From: Bdellovibrionales bacterium CG12_big_fil_rev_8_21_14_0_65_38_15
GTDB lineage: Bacteria; Bdellovibrionota; Bacteriovoracia; Bacteriovoracales; Bacteriovoracaceae
Length of the DNA stretch: 64,000 nt
Direction of reading: 5' to 3'
NCBI GenBank assembly: GCA_002787775.1
Contig: PCUW01000040.1
Span: 1-64,000 of the forward strand
In this document: positions 34,845 through 43,228 of the stretch, in pieces
Numbering within the stretch: position 1 is the first letter of the stretch
Layout: every line of letters begins with the position of its first letter
Position numbers and translations under genes: made by a program
Notes under the pieces: model-generated
The model's input: only the letters and a program-made list of their open reading frames with translations
What the model was told of the DNA's origin: nothing
The model's database searches: none

Positions 34845-35779
34845 AGGCAATTAATACAGCACTTATCGGTTATGGTCACCTTGGACGTTTTCACGCACAA
34901 AAAATTGTTGCGCTCGATTTATCTAACTTAGTTGCTATCGTTGAGCCATCAAAAGCTGGTCAACAAACAGCTAAAGATGCTCATCCTAATGTTTTAATTG
35001 TGAACTCTATTGATGAGCTTCCAGCCAATGTGGAAGCAGCCATCGTGGTCACTCCCACATCATTTCACTTTGATTTATGCAAAAAACTCATTGAAAAAAA
35101 TATTCATATTTTCTGTGAAAAGCCAGTCACAGATAAACTCGAAGATTCTTTAACCCTTCAAAGCTTAATGAAAGATAAGAAATTAGTTTTTCAGGTAGGA
35201 CATAGTGAAAGATGTCATGAAGCTTGGGAGCAAAAAGGCTTAATGTCTCCTTATCTAGGAGCAGGAGCTCATCTTCGACTTGATCGTTACGCTGCCTTTA
35301 AAGGCAGAGCGACAGATGTTGATGTGGTTAATGATCTCATGATTCATGATCTTGATTTGCTTCGATATTTATTAGGTCAAGATCCTGTTAATGTCAGCGC
35401 GACGGGATTTAAACAAAGAACAAACAAATGGGATCACGTGGTGGCTCATTTCACTTTCACCAACGGCTGCGTCGCTGACATCACAGTCGGTCGCGGGCAT
35501 GTTCACGAAGTAAGATCACTTGAAGGCTCAAGTGAGCATGGCGTCCTTCGAGTTGATTTAATGAATAGTCAGATTCAGATCGCTCATAAAGAAGCCAGCG
35601 AGATTAAGGTTATCAATTATACAAAAAGAGACCATTTATTAATGGAGCAAGAAAATTTTTATCGCTCTATTAATGAGGGAAGCACTCCGATGGTTACTCT
35701 TGAAGATGGCGTTAAAGCAGTTAAATTAATTGATGCCGTTCTTCGCTCTCTTGAAACAAAAAATGTGGTTAATCTCTAA
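34841..35779 (+). CDS. Gfo/Idh/MocA-family oxidoreductase in the lipid A operon
   Basis: 312 residues. N-terminal Rossmann fold (TALIGYGHLGRFHAQKI), the family motif IFCEKPVTD with Lys and Pro, and the C-terminal substrate domain with VNDLMIHDLDLLRYLLG (catalytic His). It overlaps lpxA by 4 bases and lpxB by 1, so it belongs to the pathway operon. A related enzyme, GnnA, oxidises UDP-GlcNAc to supply the diamino sugar of some lipid A; its partner GnnB is not in this window. The substrate is unknown. Confidence 0.85.
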   Translation: MKAINTALIGYGHLGRFHAQKIVALDLSNLVAIVEPSKAGQQTAKDAHPNVLIVNSIDELPANVEAAIVVTPTSFHFDLCKKLIEKNIHIFCEKPVTDKLEDSLTLQSLMKDKKLVFQVGHSERCHEAWEQKGLMSPYLGAGAHLRLDRYAAFKGRATDVDVVNDLMIHDLDLLRYLLGQDPVNVSATGFKQRTNKWDHVVAHFTFTNGCVADITVGRGHVHEVRSLEGSSEHGVLRVDLMNSQIQIAHKEASEIKVINYTKRDHLLMEQENFYRSINEGSTPMVTLEDGVKAVKLIDAVLRSLETKNVVNL

Positions 35780-36918
35780 TGAAAGAATGGTGCCTGTTAA
35801 TTGCCGGAGAAAAATCAGGTGAGGAACACGCACTAAGCTTTTTACCTGCCTTAAAAAAACTTAATCCGAATTTAGAATTCTTTGGTGTTGGTGGTGATGA
35901 ACTTCAGGCCCAGGGAATGGAGTTAAGTTATCATCTTAAGGATTTTTCAAGCTTTGGTTTTTCTGAAGTTGTGAATAAGATTCCTTTTTACCTAAAAGCT
36001 TTAAATAAACTCACACAAGAAGTTAAAGATCGTCAGTGCAAAGTTGCTATTCTTATCGATTTTCAAGATTTCAATTTGAAACTGGCAAAAAAACTAGCTA
36101 AGCAAGGGGTACAGATTTTATATTATGTCGCTCCTCAAGCATGGGCGTGGAAAGCTTATCGCGCTAAAGTCTTACAAAATACTGTTCATACACTATTTTC
36201 GATCCTGCCCTTTGAGAAAAAATGGTTTAATGATCGGGGTGTTTCGAAAATCATCTCCGTACCGCACCCATTATTGATTAATTATGCAAAAGCTTTAGCA
36301 GATCTTGAGACAAGAACATATGAGTCAATGAATGAGAAGGTTCGACTTTTGTTACTTCCTGGAAGTCGAAATGATGAAGTGAGATTCTTGCTTCCAGAAT
36401 TTGAAGAAACGGTAAAGCATTTAAGAAAAACATTGAATAAGAATGTTGAAGTTGGAATTGTTTATTCTTCAAACGTAAAACAAGAGCATTGGAATTCTTT
36501 TAAACAAAACATTGATCATTCTTGGACAAATACAGATTTAGAAAAAGCCATGAAATGGGCCGATATTGCATTGGCGACAAGTGGTACTGTGACACTTGCC
36601 ACGGGTTTATTTCAGTTACCAACAGTAGTTGCCTATAAAGGGTCACTTTTGAATCAATATATTTTCGAGACCTTTGTTAAGTACGATAAACCAATTTCAC
36701 TTACCAACCTAATCCTTGATCAAATTGTTTTTCCAGAGTTTATACAAGAAAGAGCCACTTCTTTTAACATGACAAAAGCTTTGTTAAAATTAATTCAAGA
36801 TCCCAATGAATTTAATAGAGTAAAGATGAGCTTGACCAAACTTCCCAATTTACTTTCAGGAGACGGTGAGCCCGCAGAGCATATGATGAAAGCTTTTCAT
36901 TTGAAGGAGTCTGTATGA
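35779..36918 (+). CDS. lpxB: Lipid A disaccharide synthase
   Basis: Joins UDP-diacylglucosamine and lipid X to form the lipid A disaccharide. 379 residues with the family motifs LIAGEKSGEEHALSFLPAL, FFGVGGDELQAQGMEL, YYVAPQAWAWKAYRAKVL, FSILPFEKKWF and LLLPGSRNDEVRFLLP, then LATSGTVTLATGL. Overlaps lpxK by 4 bases. Confidence 0.97.
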   Translation: MKEWCLLIAGEKSGEEHALSFLPALKKLNPNLEFFGVGGDELQAQGMELSYHLKDFSSFGFSEVVNKIPFYLKALNKLTQEVKDRQCKVAILIDFQDFNLKLAKKLAKQGVQILYYVAPQAWAWKAYRAKVLQNTVHTLFSILPFEKKWFNDRGVSKIISVPHPLLINYAKALADLETRTYESMNEKVRLLLLPGSRNDEVRFLLPEFEETVKHLRKTLNKNVEVGIVYSSNVKQEHWNSFKQNIDHSWTNTDLEKAMKWADIALATSGTVTLATGLFQLPTVVAYKGSLLNQYIFETFVKYDKPISLTNLILDQIVFPEFIQERATSFNMTKALLKLIQDPNEFNRVKMSLTKLPNLLSGDGEPAEHMMKAFHLKESV

Positions 36919-37973
36919 TAGCTCTTTCAAAAATTTTCCAATATCTCTTAATGCCACTGGCTTTTCTTTGGGAAGCTTACTACCGTGTTAGACGTTTCTT
37001 TTATACGTATGGTTATTTAGATCAAAATATCTTCCAAGTTCCAATCGTATCCATCGGAAATCTGACCTTTGGTGGAACTGGTAAAACACCTTTTACTTTA
37101 TGGTTATCTGAGTTTTATGCACGTCATGACTTAAAAATTATGATTTTAATGCGTGGATATAAAGGAAAACTTGAAAAGAGTAGTGGGATTTTACGTGGTG
37201 GACGTAAGCTTGGTTATAATCCTTTTGATTACGGTGATGAACCACTTCTTTTGGCTAGACGTCTTGAGCAAGCAAGTATCGTTGTGGGTAGAAATAGAAG
37301 TGAAAACCTTCGCTATTATTTTGCGAACGAAAAGCCGGACGTGGTGCTGTTAGACGATGGCCATCAACATCTTAAACTTTATCGAGATATAAATATCGTT
37401 TTATTTGATGCCTTGATGCCAATTGATCGCTACAAAGTCGCTCCGCTGGGTTATATGCGAGAGGGTTTCTCTGCACTAAAAGCTGCTGATCTTGTCGTTA
37501 TTGGCCGAGCTGACCAAGCTCTTCGTGAAAATATTGATGAACTTAAAGTTCTTGTGAAGAAATTCTCCCCACCAGGAACTGTTTTTGCTGAAATCGGTTA
37601 TCGTCCGACAGGCGTCTTTAATGCCAGAACTTCAGTTAAAGAAGATATTCAAACTTTGCAGGGAAGAAAAGTTATCTGTCTTGCGGGTATTGCATCTCCC
37701 GTATCATTTTACGCTCTTGTTGAATCTCTCGGAGCAGACCTTATTGAAAGACATACATTCCCTGATCATCATTATTTTACAGGCGAAGAAGTTAAGGAAA
37801 TTATTGATCAAGCTAAAGAGCGCGATGCTCTTGTTTTAACCACTGAAAAAGATATGGTTAAGCTTAGAAGGGTTAGTGATGATGAAGCGATTCATTACCT
37901 TGAAATCAATGTTGTGTTTTTAGATGGCGCCAAAGAAACAGAAGCGCTTCTTCTAAAGGCGGCTAAGAAATGA
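36915..37973 (+). CDS. lpxK: Tetraacyldisaccharide 4'-kinase
   Basis: Phosphorylates the 4' position of the lipid A precursor at the inner membrane. 352 residues: N-terminal hydrophobic helix (about 5-20), the P-loop-containing segment VSIGNLTFGGTGKTPFTLWL, then MRGYKGKLEKSSG, FLLDDGHQH-type motif (DVVLLDDGHQHLKL), and HTFPDHHYFTGEEV near the C-terminus. Overlaps the next gene by 4 bases. Confidence 0.97.
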   Translation: MIALSKIFQYLLMPLAFLWEAYYRVRRFFYTYGYLDQNIFQVPIVSIGNLTFGGTGKTPFTLWLSEFYARHDLKIMILMRGYKGKLEKSSGILRGGRKLGYNPFDYGDEPLLLARRLEQASIVVGRNRSENLRYYFANEKPDVVLLDDGHQHLKLYRDINIVLFDALMPIDRYKVAPLGYMREGFSALKAADLVVIGRADQALRENIDELKVLVKKFSPPGTVFAEIGYRPTGVFNARTSVKEDIQTLQGRKVICLAGIASPVSFYALVESLGADLIERHTFPDHHYFTGEEVKEIIDQAKERDALVLTTEKDMVKLRRVSDDEAIHYLEINVVFLDGAKETEALLLKAAKK

Positions 37974-38992
37974 AATCTGCAATGATTTTATTTTTCGTTT
38001 TCTTATTTGGTTGTGCAACACAGAATGATCGACCCGTTCCAGCCGATGGAGAAGCTTTACTTAAAGAGTTTGAAGTTACAAAAGAAGAACAAGAAAAGTT
38101 TTCATTTGAGGCCATTAAGCCAACTCCAGCGCCAGCTCCTGAAGTCAGAGACACCGTTAAGAAAATAAAATTAAAAAAGCCTATTACTGAAAAGAAAGAA
38201 GTTATAAAGAAGAATACCGTTACGAAAACGGCGAAGGTATATCCCGAGGATTATCCCGAAGCTTTTAAAGAACTTTTTAAAGACGCGCATAAAACTTGGT
38301 CAAAGTTTAAGCCACTTATTCGTGTCGGCGAAAGTATTAATTTTGAAATTACTTATTTAGGAATCAAAGCCGGCAATATTAAATTCATGGTCTTAGATAA
38401 TGGTAAACGCGGAGATGATCTTATTCACCATTTTAAAGCGACCTTATCTTCAGCTGATTATTATAAATATATTTATAAACTTGATGATTATGTTGAAAGC
38501 TTTATTCTTGCTGATTCATTCTTACCGCTTAAATACACATTAATTCAGCGTGAAAGTGGACAAAGTGTAGATGAACTTCAACTCTTTGATCACGATAAAC
38601 TTCAAAATAAGCAGTGGTTTAAAAAATTAAAAGATGGAAAAACGAAGAAGGACGATAAGGTTGGCTTTATTCCGGAACTCTTTTTAGACCCTCTTTCACT
38701 TCTTGCTTTTTTTAGAGGACTTCCACTTCAAAAAGGTGATGTTTACTCTGTTCCAGTTATTGTGAGATCTAAAGTGTTAAAAGTAACTGCAACTGTTATC
38801 GACTATGAAAAAATTGAAGTACTAGATAAAAATCGTGATGCTGTCAAAATATCTGTCTATGTTGAACCTACAGAAGAGGGCAAGAAACCAACTACGATGA
38901 ACCTTTGGTATAATAGAGATGAATCACGTGAACTGCTTAGATTTAATGCTGAATTAAAGTTTGGTAGTGTTGAGGGCGAGTGGGTCCCTTAG
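37970..38992 (+). CDS. DUF3108-type lipoprotein
   Basis: 340 residues. Short type II signal peptide with lipobox LFGC (Cys15), a Lys/Pro-rich linker (about 45-80), and a beta-rich domain opening with ESINFEITYLGIKAGNIKFMVLDN, the DUF3108 pattern. The family is envelope-associated but uncharacterised; position at the end of the lipid A operon fits a role in surface glycolipid handling (inference). Confidence 0.85.
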   Translation: MKSAMILFFVFLFGCATQNDRPVPADGEALLKEFEVTKEEQEKFSFEAIKPTPAPAPEVRDTVKKIKLKKPITEKKEVIKKNTVTKTAKVYPEDYPEAFKELFKDAHKTWSKFKPLIRVGESINFEITYLGIKAGNIKFMVLDNGKRGDDLIHHFKATLSSADYYKYIYKLDDYVESFILADSFLPLKYTLIQRESGQSVDELQLFDHDKLQNKQWFKKLKDGKTKKDDKVGFIPELFLDPLSLLAFFRGLPLQKGDVYSVPVIVRSKVLKVTATVIDYEKIEVLDKNRDAVKISVYVEPTEEGKKPTTMNLWYNRDESRELLRFNAELKFGSVEGEWVP

Positions 38993-40134
38993 TTGATACA
39001 CCAAAACCTTCGGTTTTGTTTTTTGGACCATTTATTGGTTGGGGCCCAAAAGAGCGCGGACTTTTAAGAGAAGCCAAGGAAGTCACCTCTATTGGTATTA
39101 AAGTTGTCATTTGTTGTCCGCTTGATTCCTATATCCATGTTGAAGCAAAAAATCTTGGGATTGAAACTCAAGCTATAAGAGTCGTAAGTGGCGCAAGATG
39201 GATGAATGCTTATAAAGATGTTTTTAAACTACTCATTAAAAGACATCAGTTAACGCATTTTCATTGTTTTGATAATATCTCTCTTTTTATTTGCTCCTAT
39301 TTTTTAAGACCTTATCCGCAGATTGCTCTTATTTGGTCGATTCACGGAACGCCTCCAACGCTTAAAGGTAATTGGCTTGAAAAAATTCTTCTTAAAAGAG
39401 CTGATCGTTTTCTACTTCCTTCAAGTTTGTCTGTTTCTAAGTTAACTGAACAATTAAAAATCCCTACTCATAAAGTTGCTCGTGTGGGATTAGCGATTGA
39501 TTCTAAAAGTATCTCTAATCATGAACCAAGTTTGCTTGATGGATTTAAGATTGGTCTTTCACTGGTTGATGGTGAAGAGTCACTCAAATCAACTGAAGTC
39601 GTGGCACGAAGCTTAGCTCTCGTCTTGGCCAGAGGTATTGATAATGCCAAATTATTGCTTCACACACCAAGAGATTGGAATACTTCTGTTTGGCGCTCGG
39701 GCCTAGAATCGGTGATAGACTCCTTAGATTTAAAACCTTATGTCACCTTTGTTTCAGGTGTGGATTTTTCAAGCTTTATAAGCGACATCCATATAAGTAT
39801 TGCGATTGAAACTAGCACAGTGCCCTATGATCAGTTAGAGACAAGTTTTTTGGCAGGTGTGCCGGTCATTTATCCTAGAAACCGCTCTTACAGAGACCTT
39901 TTATATGGTGTTGAGGTAGGTGCATTCTCTTATAAGCCTCGTGATTCTAGGGAGATGGCAGAGAAAATCCTTAAGTTGTACTCGACCTGGAGTGAGCAAC
40001 GTCAGGCCATGCAAGGGCTAAAAGAAGAGCACTCAAAGTGGCATGAGCCAGCGTTAGTAAGGTCTCAACTTGAGCAGGTTTATAAAAAGACGATGCTTCG
40101 TCGTGCTAAATATTGGCTACAATATAACAAGTAG
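38980..40134 (+). CDS. Glycosyltransferase (GT4-like), probable surface glycan synthesis
   Basis: 384 residues. GT-B fold pattern: N-terminal VLFFGPFIGWGPKERGLLREA, a central linker with SIHGTPPTLKGNWLEKILLKRADRFLLPS, and a C-terminal segment FLAGVPVIYPRNRSYRDLL...GVEVGAFSYKPRDSREMAEKIL that matches the nucleotide-sugar-binding end of family 4 transferases. The usual E-x7-E pair is not clearly visible, so the exact donor cannot be inferred. The start is GTG at 38980, overlapping the preceding gene by 13 bases. Confidence 0.78.
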   Translation: MGPLVDTPKPSVLFFGPFIGWGPKERGLLREAKEVTSIGIKVVICCPLDSYIHVEAKNLGIETQAIRVVSGARWMNAYKDVFKLLIKRHQLTHFHCFDNISLFICSYFLRPYPQIALIWSIHGTPPTLKGNWLEKILLKRADRFLLPSSLSVSKLTEQLKIPTHKVARVGLAIDSKSISNHEPSLLDGFKIGLSLVDGEESLKSTEVVARSLALVLARGIDNAKLLLHTPRDWNTSVWRSGLESVIDSLDLKPYVTFVSGVDFSSFISDIHISIAIETSTVPYDQLETSFLAGVPVIYPRNRSYRDLLYGVEVGAFSYKPRDSREMAEKILKLYSTWSEQRQAMQGLKEEHSKWHEPALVRSQLEQVYKKTMLRRAKYWLQYNK

Positions 40135-40167
40135 CATTAAAAACAAGTTCTTCCAAGGTCTTATCCC

Positions 40168-40196
40168 TTCACAGATAGTAATCCATAGAGTAATCT
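40168..40196 (+). promoter_or_regulatory. Possible rpsA promoter
   Basis: ttcaca, 17-base spacer, taatct. The -35 is good; the -10 is weak. Predicted start near 40203 is exactly where the paired leader described next begins. Confidence 0.35.
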
Positions 40197-40204
40197 CGCC
40201 CCTC

Positions 40205-40266
40205 AAATCCGTCTTTGACGGTACTTAATGAAACCGGATTTTACTGACGTAAAATCCAAAAAGGGG
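40205..40266 (+). promoter_or_regulatory. rpsA leader with competing hairpins
   Basis: Hairpin 1: ccgtc (40209-40213)/gacgg (40217-40221). Hairpin 2: ggattttac (40236-40244)/gtaaaatcc (40249-40257), tgac loop, ending 3 bases before the ribosome-binding site aagggg. A competing stem, aaatccg (40205-40211) with cggattt (40235-40241), would break both hairpins. Ribosomal protein S1 is known to control its own mRNA in other bacteria, so this may be the autoregulatory site. Confidence 0.5.
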
Positions 40267-40272
40267 TGTCTT

Positions 40273-41997
40273 ATGACACAACAAGAATTAATGCAGAAGT
40301 GGATGAAAGACTTTGATGTTGTAATCGGCGAAGACGTTGATACACATGATGAGACTGAATTCGAAAAACTTCTCAATGCTACCGAAACCAAACAGTTTAC
40401 TGAAGGTGAGGTATTTAACGGTAAAGTCATTTCTATCGGACCTGACTACGTTATGGTTGATATCGGTTACAAGCAAGAAGGACTAGTTTCTACTCGCGAA
40501 TTCCAAAATTTTGATGGAACACTCAAAATTAAAGAAGGCGAAACTATCGAGGTTTACCTTGATAAGTTAGAGTCTGCGATGGGTAACCTTGTTCTTTCTA
40601 AAGACAAAGCTGAAATTCTAAAAGCATGGGATAAAATCTCTGATGCTTGTGAAAAAGGTTTAGCAGTTCAAGGTACAGTTGTTGCTAAGGTTAAAGGCGG
40701 CCTTTCTGTCGATATCGGCGTTAAAGCTTTCCTTCCTGGTTCACAAATTGACCTTCGTCCAACTCGCTTCCTTGATAAGTACATTGGTAAAACAATGGAA
40801 TTCAAAGTTATTAAGTTTAACAAGAAACGTGGGAACATCGTTCTTTCACGTCGTGCTATTCTTCAAGAAGAGCGTGGTAAACTTCGTAACGAAATCCTTT
40901 CTCAGATCCAAGAGGGTATGATTGTTAAAGGTATCGTTAAAAACATCACTGATTACGGTGCGTTCATCGATCTTGGTGGTATTGACGGTTTATTGCACAT
41001 TACTGATATGTCTTGGGGACGTGTGAAGCACCCATCTAATCTCCTTGGTATTGGTGATGAAATCGAAGTTAAGATTCTTAAATTCGATCAAGAAAAAGAG
41101 CGCGTATCTCTTGGTCTTAAGCAAGTTCAAGCTAACCCTTGGGAAACTGCTGATCAAAAATACACAGCTGGAACTAAAGTTTCTGGTGAAATCGTTTCTG
41201 TTAAAGACTACGGAATCTTCGTTGAACTTGCTGACGGTATCGAAGGCTTGATTCACGTTTCTGAAATGTCTTGGACAAACAAAATCAAAAACCCTGCTAA
41301 GCATTTCAATGTTGGTGAAAACCTTGAAGCAGTTGTTCTTGATGTTGATACTGAAAACAAGAGAATCTCTCTTGGTGTTAAGCAACTTGAGCCAAATCCT
41401 TGGAACGCTCTTGAAGCAAAATACAAAATCGGATCAAAAGTTACTGGTAAAGTTAAATCAATCGTCGACTTTGGTGTATTCGTAGACCTAGGTGAAGAAG
41501 TTGATGCTCTTATCCACGTATCTGACCTTTCTTGGACTCGCAAAAACATCAACGTTAATGATGAGTTTAAAGAAGGCCAAGACGTAACTGCTATGGTTAT
41601 CGCTCTTGATAAAGAAAACCAAAAGTTCTCTTTAGGTATGAAGCAACTTGAAGAAGATCCATGGAAGAAGATTGAAGAACGTCTTCCAGTTGGTTCTGTT
41701 CTAGAAGCTGAAGTTGTTCGTGTTACTGAGTTTGGCGCATTCGTTGAACTTGAAACAGGTATCGAAGGTCTAATTCACATCTCTGAAATGTCAGAAGAGC
41801 GTGTTGAAAAGCCAGAAGATGTTGTTAAAAAAGGTGACACTCCAAAAGTTATGGTTATCTCAGTCGACAAAGAAGCTAAGAAAATTGGTCTTTCGATGAA
41901 GTCTGCAGCTAACTCTGCTAATGGAGCTGGTACAACTGATTCAGCTAAGAAAAGCACAATGGCTGATAAGTTAAAAGATTTCCAAGTTAAAGAATAG
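40273..41997 (+). CDS. rpsA: 30S ribosomal protein S1
   Basis: 574 residues. Brings mRNA to the 30S subunit. Six S1 (OB-fold) repeats can be followed, e.g. FNGKVISIGPDYVMVDIGYK in the first, VQGTVVAKVKGGLSVDIGVK in the second, VKGIVKNITDYGAFIDLGGIDG in the third, and three more of the same type up to EFGAFVELETGIEGLIHISEM. The Ser/Ala/Thr-rich tail ends DFQVKE. The start is the ATG at 40273 six bases after aagggg, not the ORF-track start. Part of its 3' end is copied 1.08 kb downstream. Confidence 0.97.
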   Translation: MTQQELMQKWMKDFDVVIGEDVDTHDETEFEKLLNATETKQFTEGEVFNGKVISIGPDYVMVDIGYKQEGLVSTREFQNFDGTLKIKEGETIEVYLDKLESAMGNLVLSKDKAEILKAWDKISDACEKGLAVQGTVVAKVKGGLSVDIGVKAFLPGSQIDLRPTRFLDKYIGKTMEFKVIKFNKKRGNIVLSRRAILQEERGKLRNEILSQIQEGMIVKGIVKNITDYGAFIDLGGIDGLLHITDMSWGRVKHPSNLLGIGDEIEVKILKFDQEKERVSLGLKQVQANPWETADQKYTAGTKVSGEIVSVKDYGIFVELADGIEGLIHVSEMSWTNKIKNPAKHFNVGENLEAVVLDVDTENKRISLGVKQLEPNPWNALEAKYKIGSKVTGKVKSIVDFGVFVDLGEEVDALIHVSDLSWTRKNINVNDEFKEGQDVTAMVIALDKENQKFSLGMKQLEEDPWKKIEERLPVGSVLEAEVVRVTEFGAFVELETGIEGLIHISEMSEERVEKPEDVVKKGDTPKVMVISVDKEAKKIGLSMKSAANSANGAGTTDSAKKSTMADKLKDFQVKE

Positions 41998-42025
41998 TCC
42001 TTAGTATTACTAAGTTTTATTGATG

Positions 42026-42053
42026 AGGCCCAGGTTTATCCTGGGCCTTTTTT
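42026..42053 (+). terminator. Rho-independent terminator of rpsA
   Basis: aggcccagg/cctgggcct stem (9 bp), tttat loop, TTTTTT. Preceded by a smaller dyad cttag-tatta-ctaag. A near-identical copy lies at 43111-43138. Confidence 0.95.
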
Positions 42054-42324
42054 ATTTTAGAATAACAATTTTGCCCGCAAAGTACTCCGGTGCTCTCGAG
42101 TCTATCCCTTGCCCACACTGCTTATGATGGCTAACTATAAATTTACCGTGAGACTCAAGTCGTTTTGTCGTTTCATCAAGTTTTAGTTGGCACTCAGATT
42201 GAGACTCTTGAGAATAAACAAGAAGTTCAACCACATCAGATCCTCTTGATGTTGTAAGTTGAGCGTTAGCATGAACGATTGATGGAATGATAGATAAAGA
42301 TACAATAAAGAATAAAGCTCTCAT
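42052..42324 (-). CDS. Small secreted protein, function unknown
   Basis: 90 residues. A signal peptide (about 1-20, FFIVSLSIIPSIVHANA) is followed by about 70 residues with two Cys (SQSECQL and HKQCGQG) that could form a disulfide. The start ATG at 42324 has gagggc upstream on the minus strand. It ends inside the T run of the rpsA terminator. No family recognised. Confidence 0.65.
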   Translation of the reverse strand: MRALFFIVSLSIIPSIVHANAQLTTSRGSDVVELLVYSQESQSECQLKLDETTKRLESHGKFIVSHHKQCGQGIDSRAPEYFAGKIVILK

Positions 42325-42649
42325 AAGTATTGCCCTCTTAGAGTTTGATTGGTTTTGATCAATGTAATTGAAGCTTTAATTTTTCCAATTAAACTAGATT
42401 AAGATGTGAATATTTTACAAAAGAGTATCAAGTCAAGAAATAATAATCACTTCAAAATTCATCCTTTACCTAATTGAAAGCATATATTGGATTTTATAAG
42501 AGTGTCTAAATTGCCTAAACAGAGACATTTAGAAGTGTTTTTGTTTATAAGTCCTGTAAATCTTACCCTTAAGACATTTTTTTATGTAACAGACACCTTT
42601 TGGGGATGAATAGGTCACTTTCGTTACCGAGACCAAAAGGGGAATTTGA
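42325..42649. other. 325-bp gene-free stretch before the protease pseudogene
   Basis: AT-rich. Its last 70 to 100 bases resemble the region before the intact protease gene at 46528 (shared ttatg.aacagac...cttttgggg blocks), so it holds the dead copy's promoter and leader. The first 20 bases contain the ribosome-binding site of the small secreted protein. Nothing else recognised. Confidence 0.6.
42596..42640 (+). promoter_or_regulatory. Leader hairpin of the protease pseudogene
   Basis: Perfect 8-bp pairing ccttttgg (42596-42603)/ccaaaagg (42633-42640), overlapping the ribosome-binding site. Counterpart of the hairpin at 46474-46520 before the intact gene. Confidence 0.5.
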
Positions 42650-43080
42650 ATGAATATGCAACTAATCGCTTCTTGCGCGATCCTGGCTACAAGCTCTATC
42701 TTTTCTTAGGATATGGGAAGTCTTATGCTTAAAGTTATTTATGGTGAAGATGATCGCGTTGGCATGATTGATTCAAATAATCCACTTTTTATCAAGCTTG
42801 CTAGCTAACGGCAGCACAAATTTAAACGAAACTAACCATAAGAGGTTCTGATGCTGTACTAAGCTTCGGATCTTTAGAAAATGGAATGGGTGTATGCCCT
42901 ACTGAGAAATTTGCGGCACAAAATAGTATCGCAAAATGTTCAGTCTTTTTAGTTGCTAAAGACTTGCTTGTTACGGCCGGTCACTGTGCAAGATCTCCAG
43001 AAGAATGTGAAAGATACGCTTGGCTTTTTGACTATAGAGAAGGAGAGGTTGATGACGGTAAAATCCCAGTTAAAGAATAA
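42650..43080 (+). pseudogene. Truncated and decayed trypsin-like protease gene
   Basis: Clearly the same gene as 46528-47448 over its first 140 codons: ATGaatatgcaactaatcgcttcttgcgcg at the start, then matching blocks through GVCPTEKFAAQNSIAKCSVFLVAKDLLVTAGHC. It has an in-frame TAG at codon 20 (42707-42709), a second stop near 42806 and small indels. It keeps the catalytic His region but lacks the Asp and Ser regions. Its last codons (PVKE-stop) and the terminator after it are a copy of the end of rpsA. The ORF track shows only the last 64 codons (42886). Confidence 0.9.
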
Positions 43081-43144
43081 ATCTTAGTAAAATACTAGGT
43101 TTTATTAATGAGGCCCAGGTTTATCCTGGGCCTTTTTTCATTTA
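43065..43144 (+). repeat. Second copy of the rpsA 3' end and terminator
   Basis: About 80 bases, from agttaaagaata through aggcccaggtttatcctggg and the T run, match 41982-42061 with few differences. It is fused to the interrupted protease copy. Confidence 0.9.
43111..43138 (+). terminator. Duplicate terminator after the protease pseudogene
   Basis: aggcccagg/cctgggcct, tttat loop, TTTTTT; stem and loop are identical to the rpsA terminator. Confidence 0.95.
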
Positions 43145-43228
43145 GCCTTGTCATATAGAAAATAACTGTAAATTGAGCCCACTTGCTCCTATAATTCTAT
43201 TTAGTAAAACTTAAAACGAAGGCTTGGT

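Noticed and set aside
42886-43080. 64-residue ORF as a stand-alone gene
   Set aside because: It is the last readable piece of the decayed protease copy, fused to the rpsA tail.
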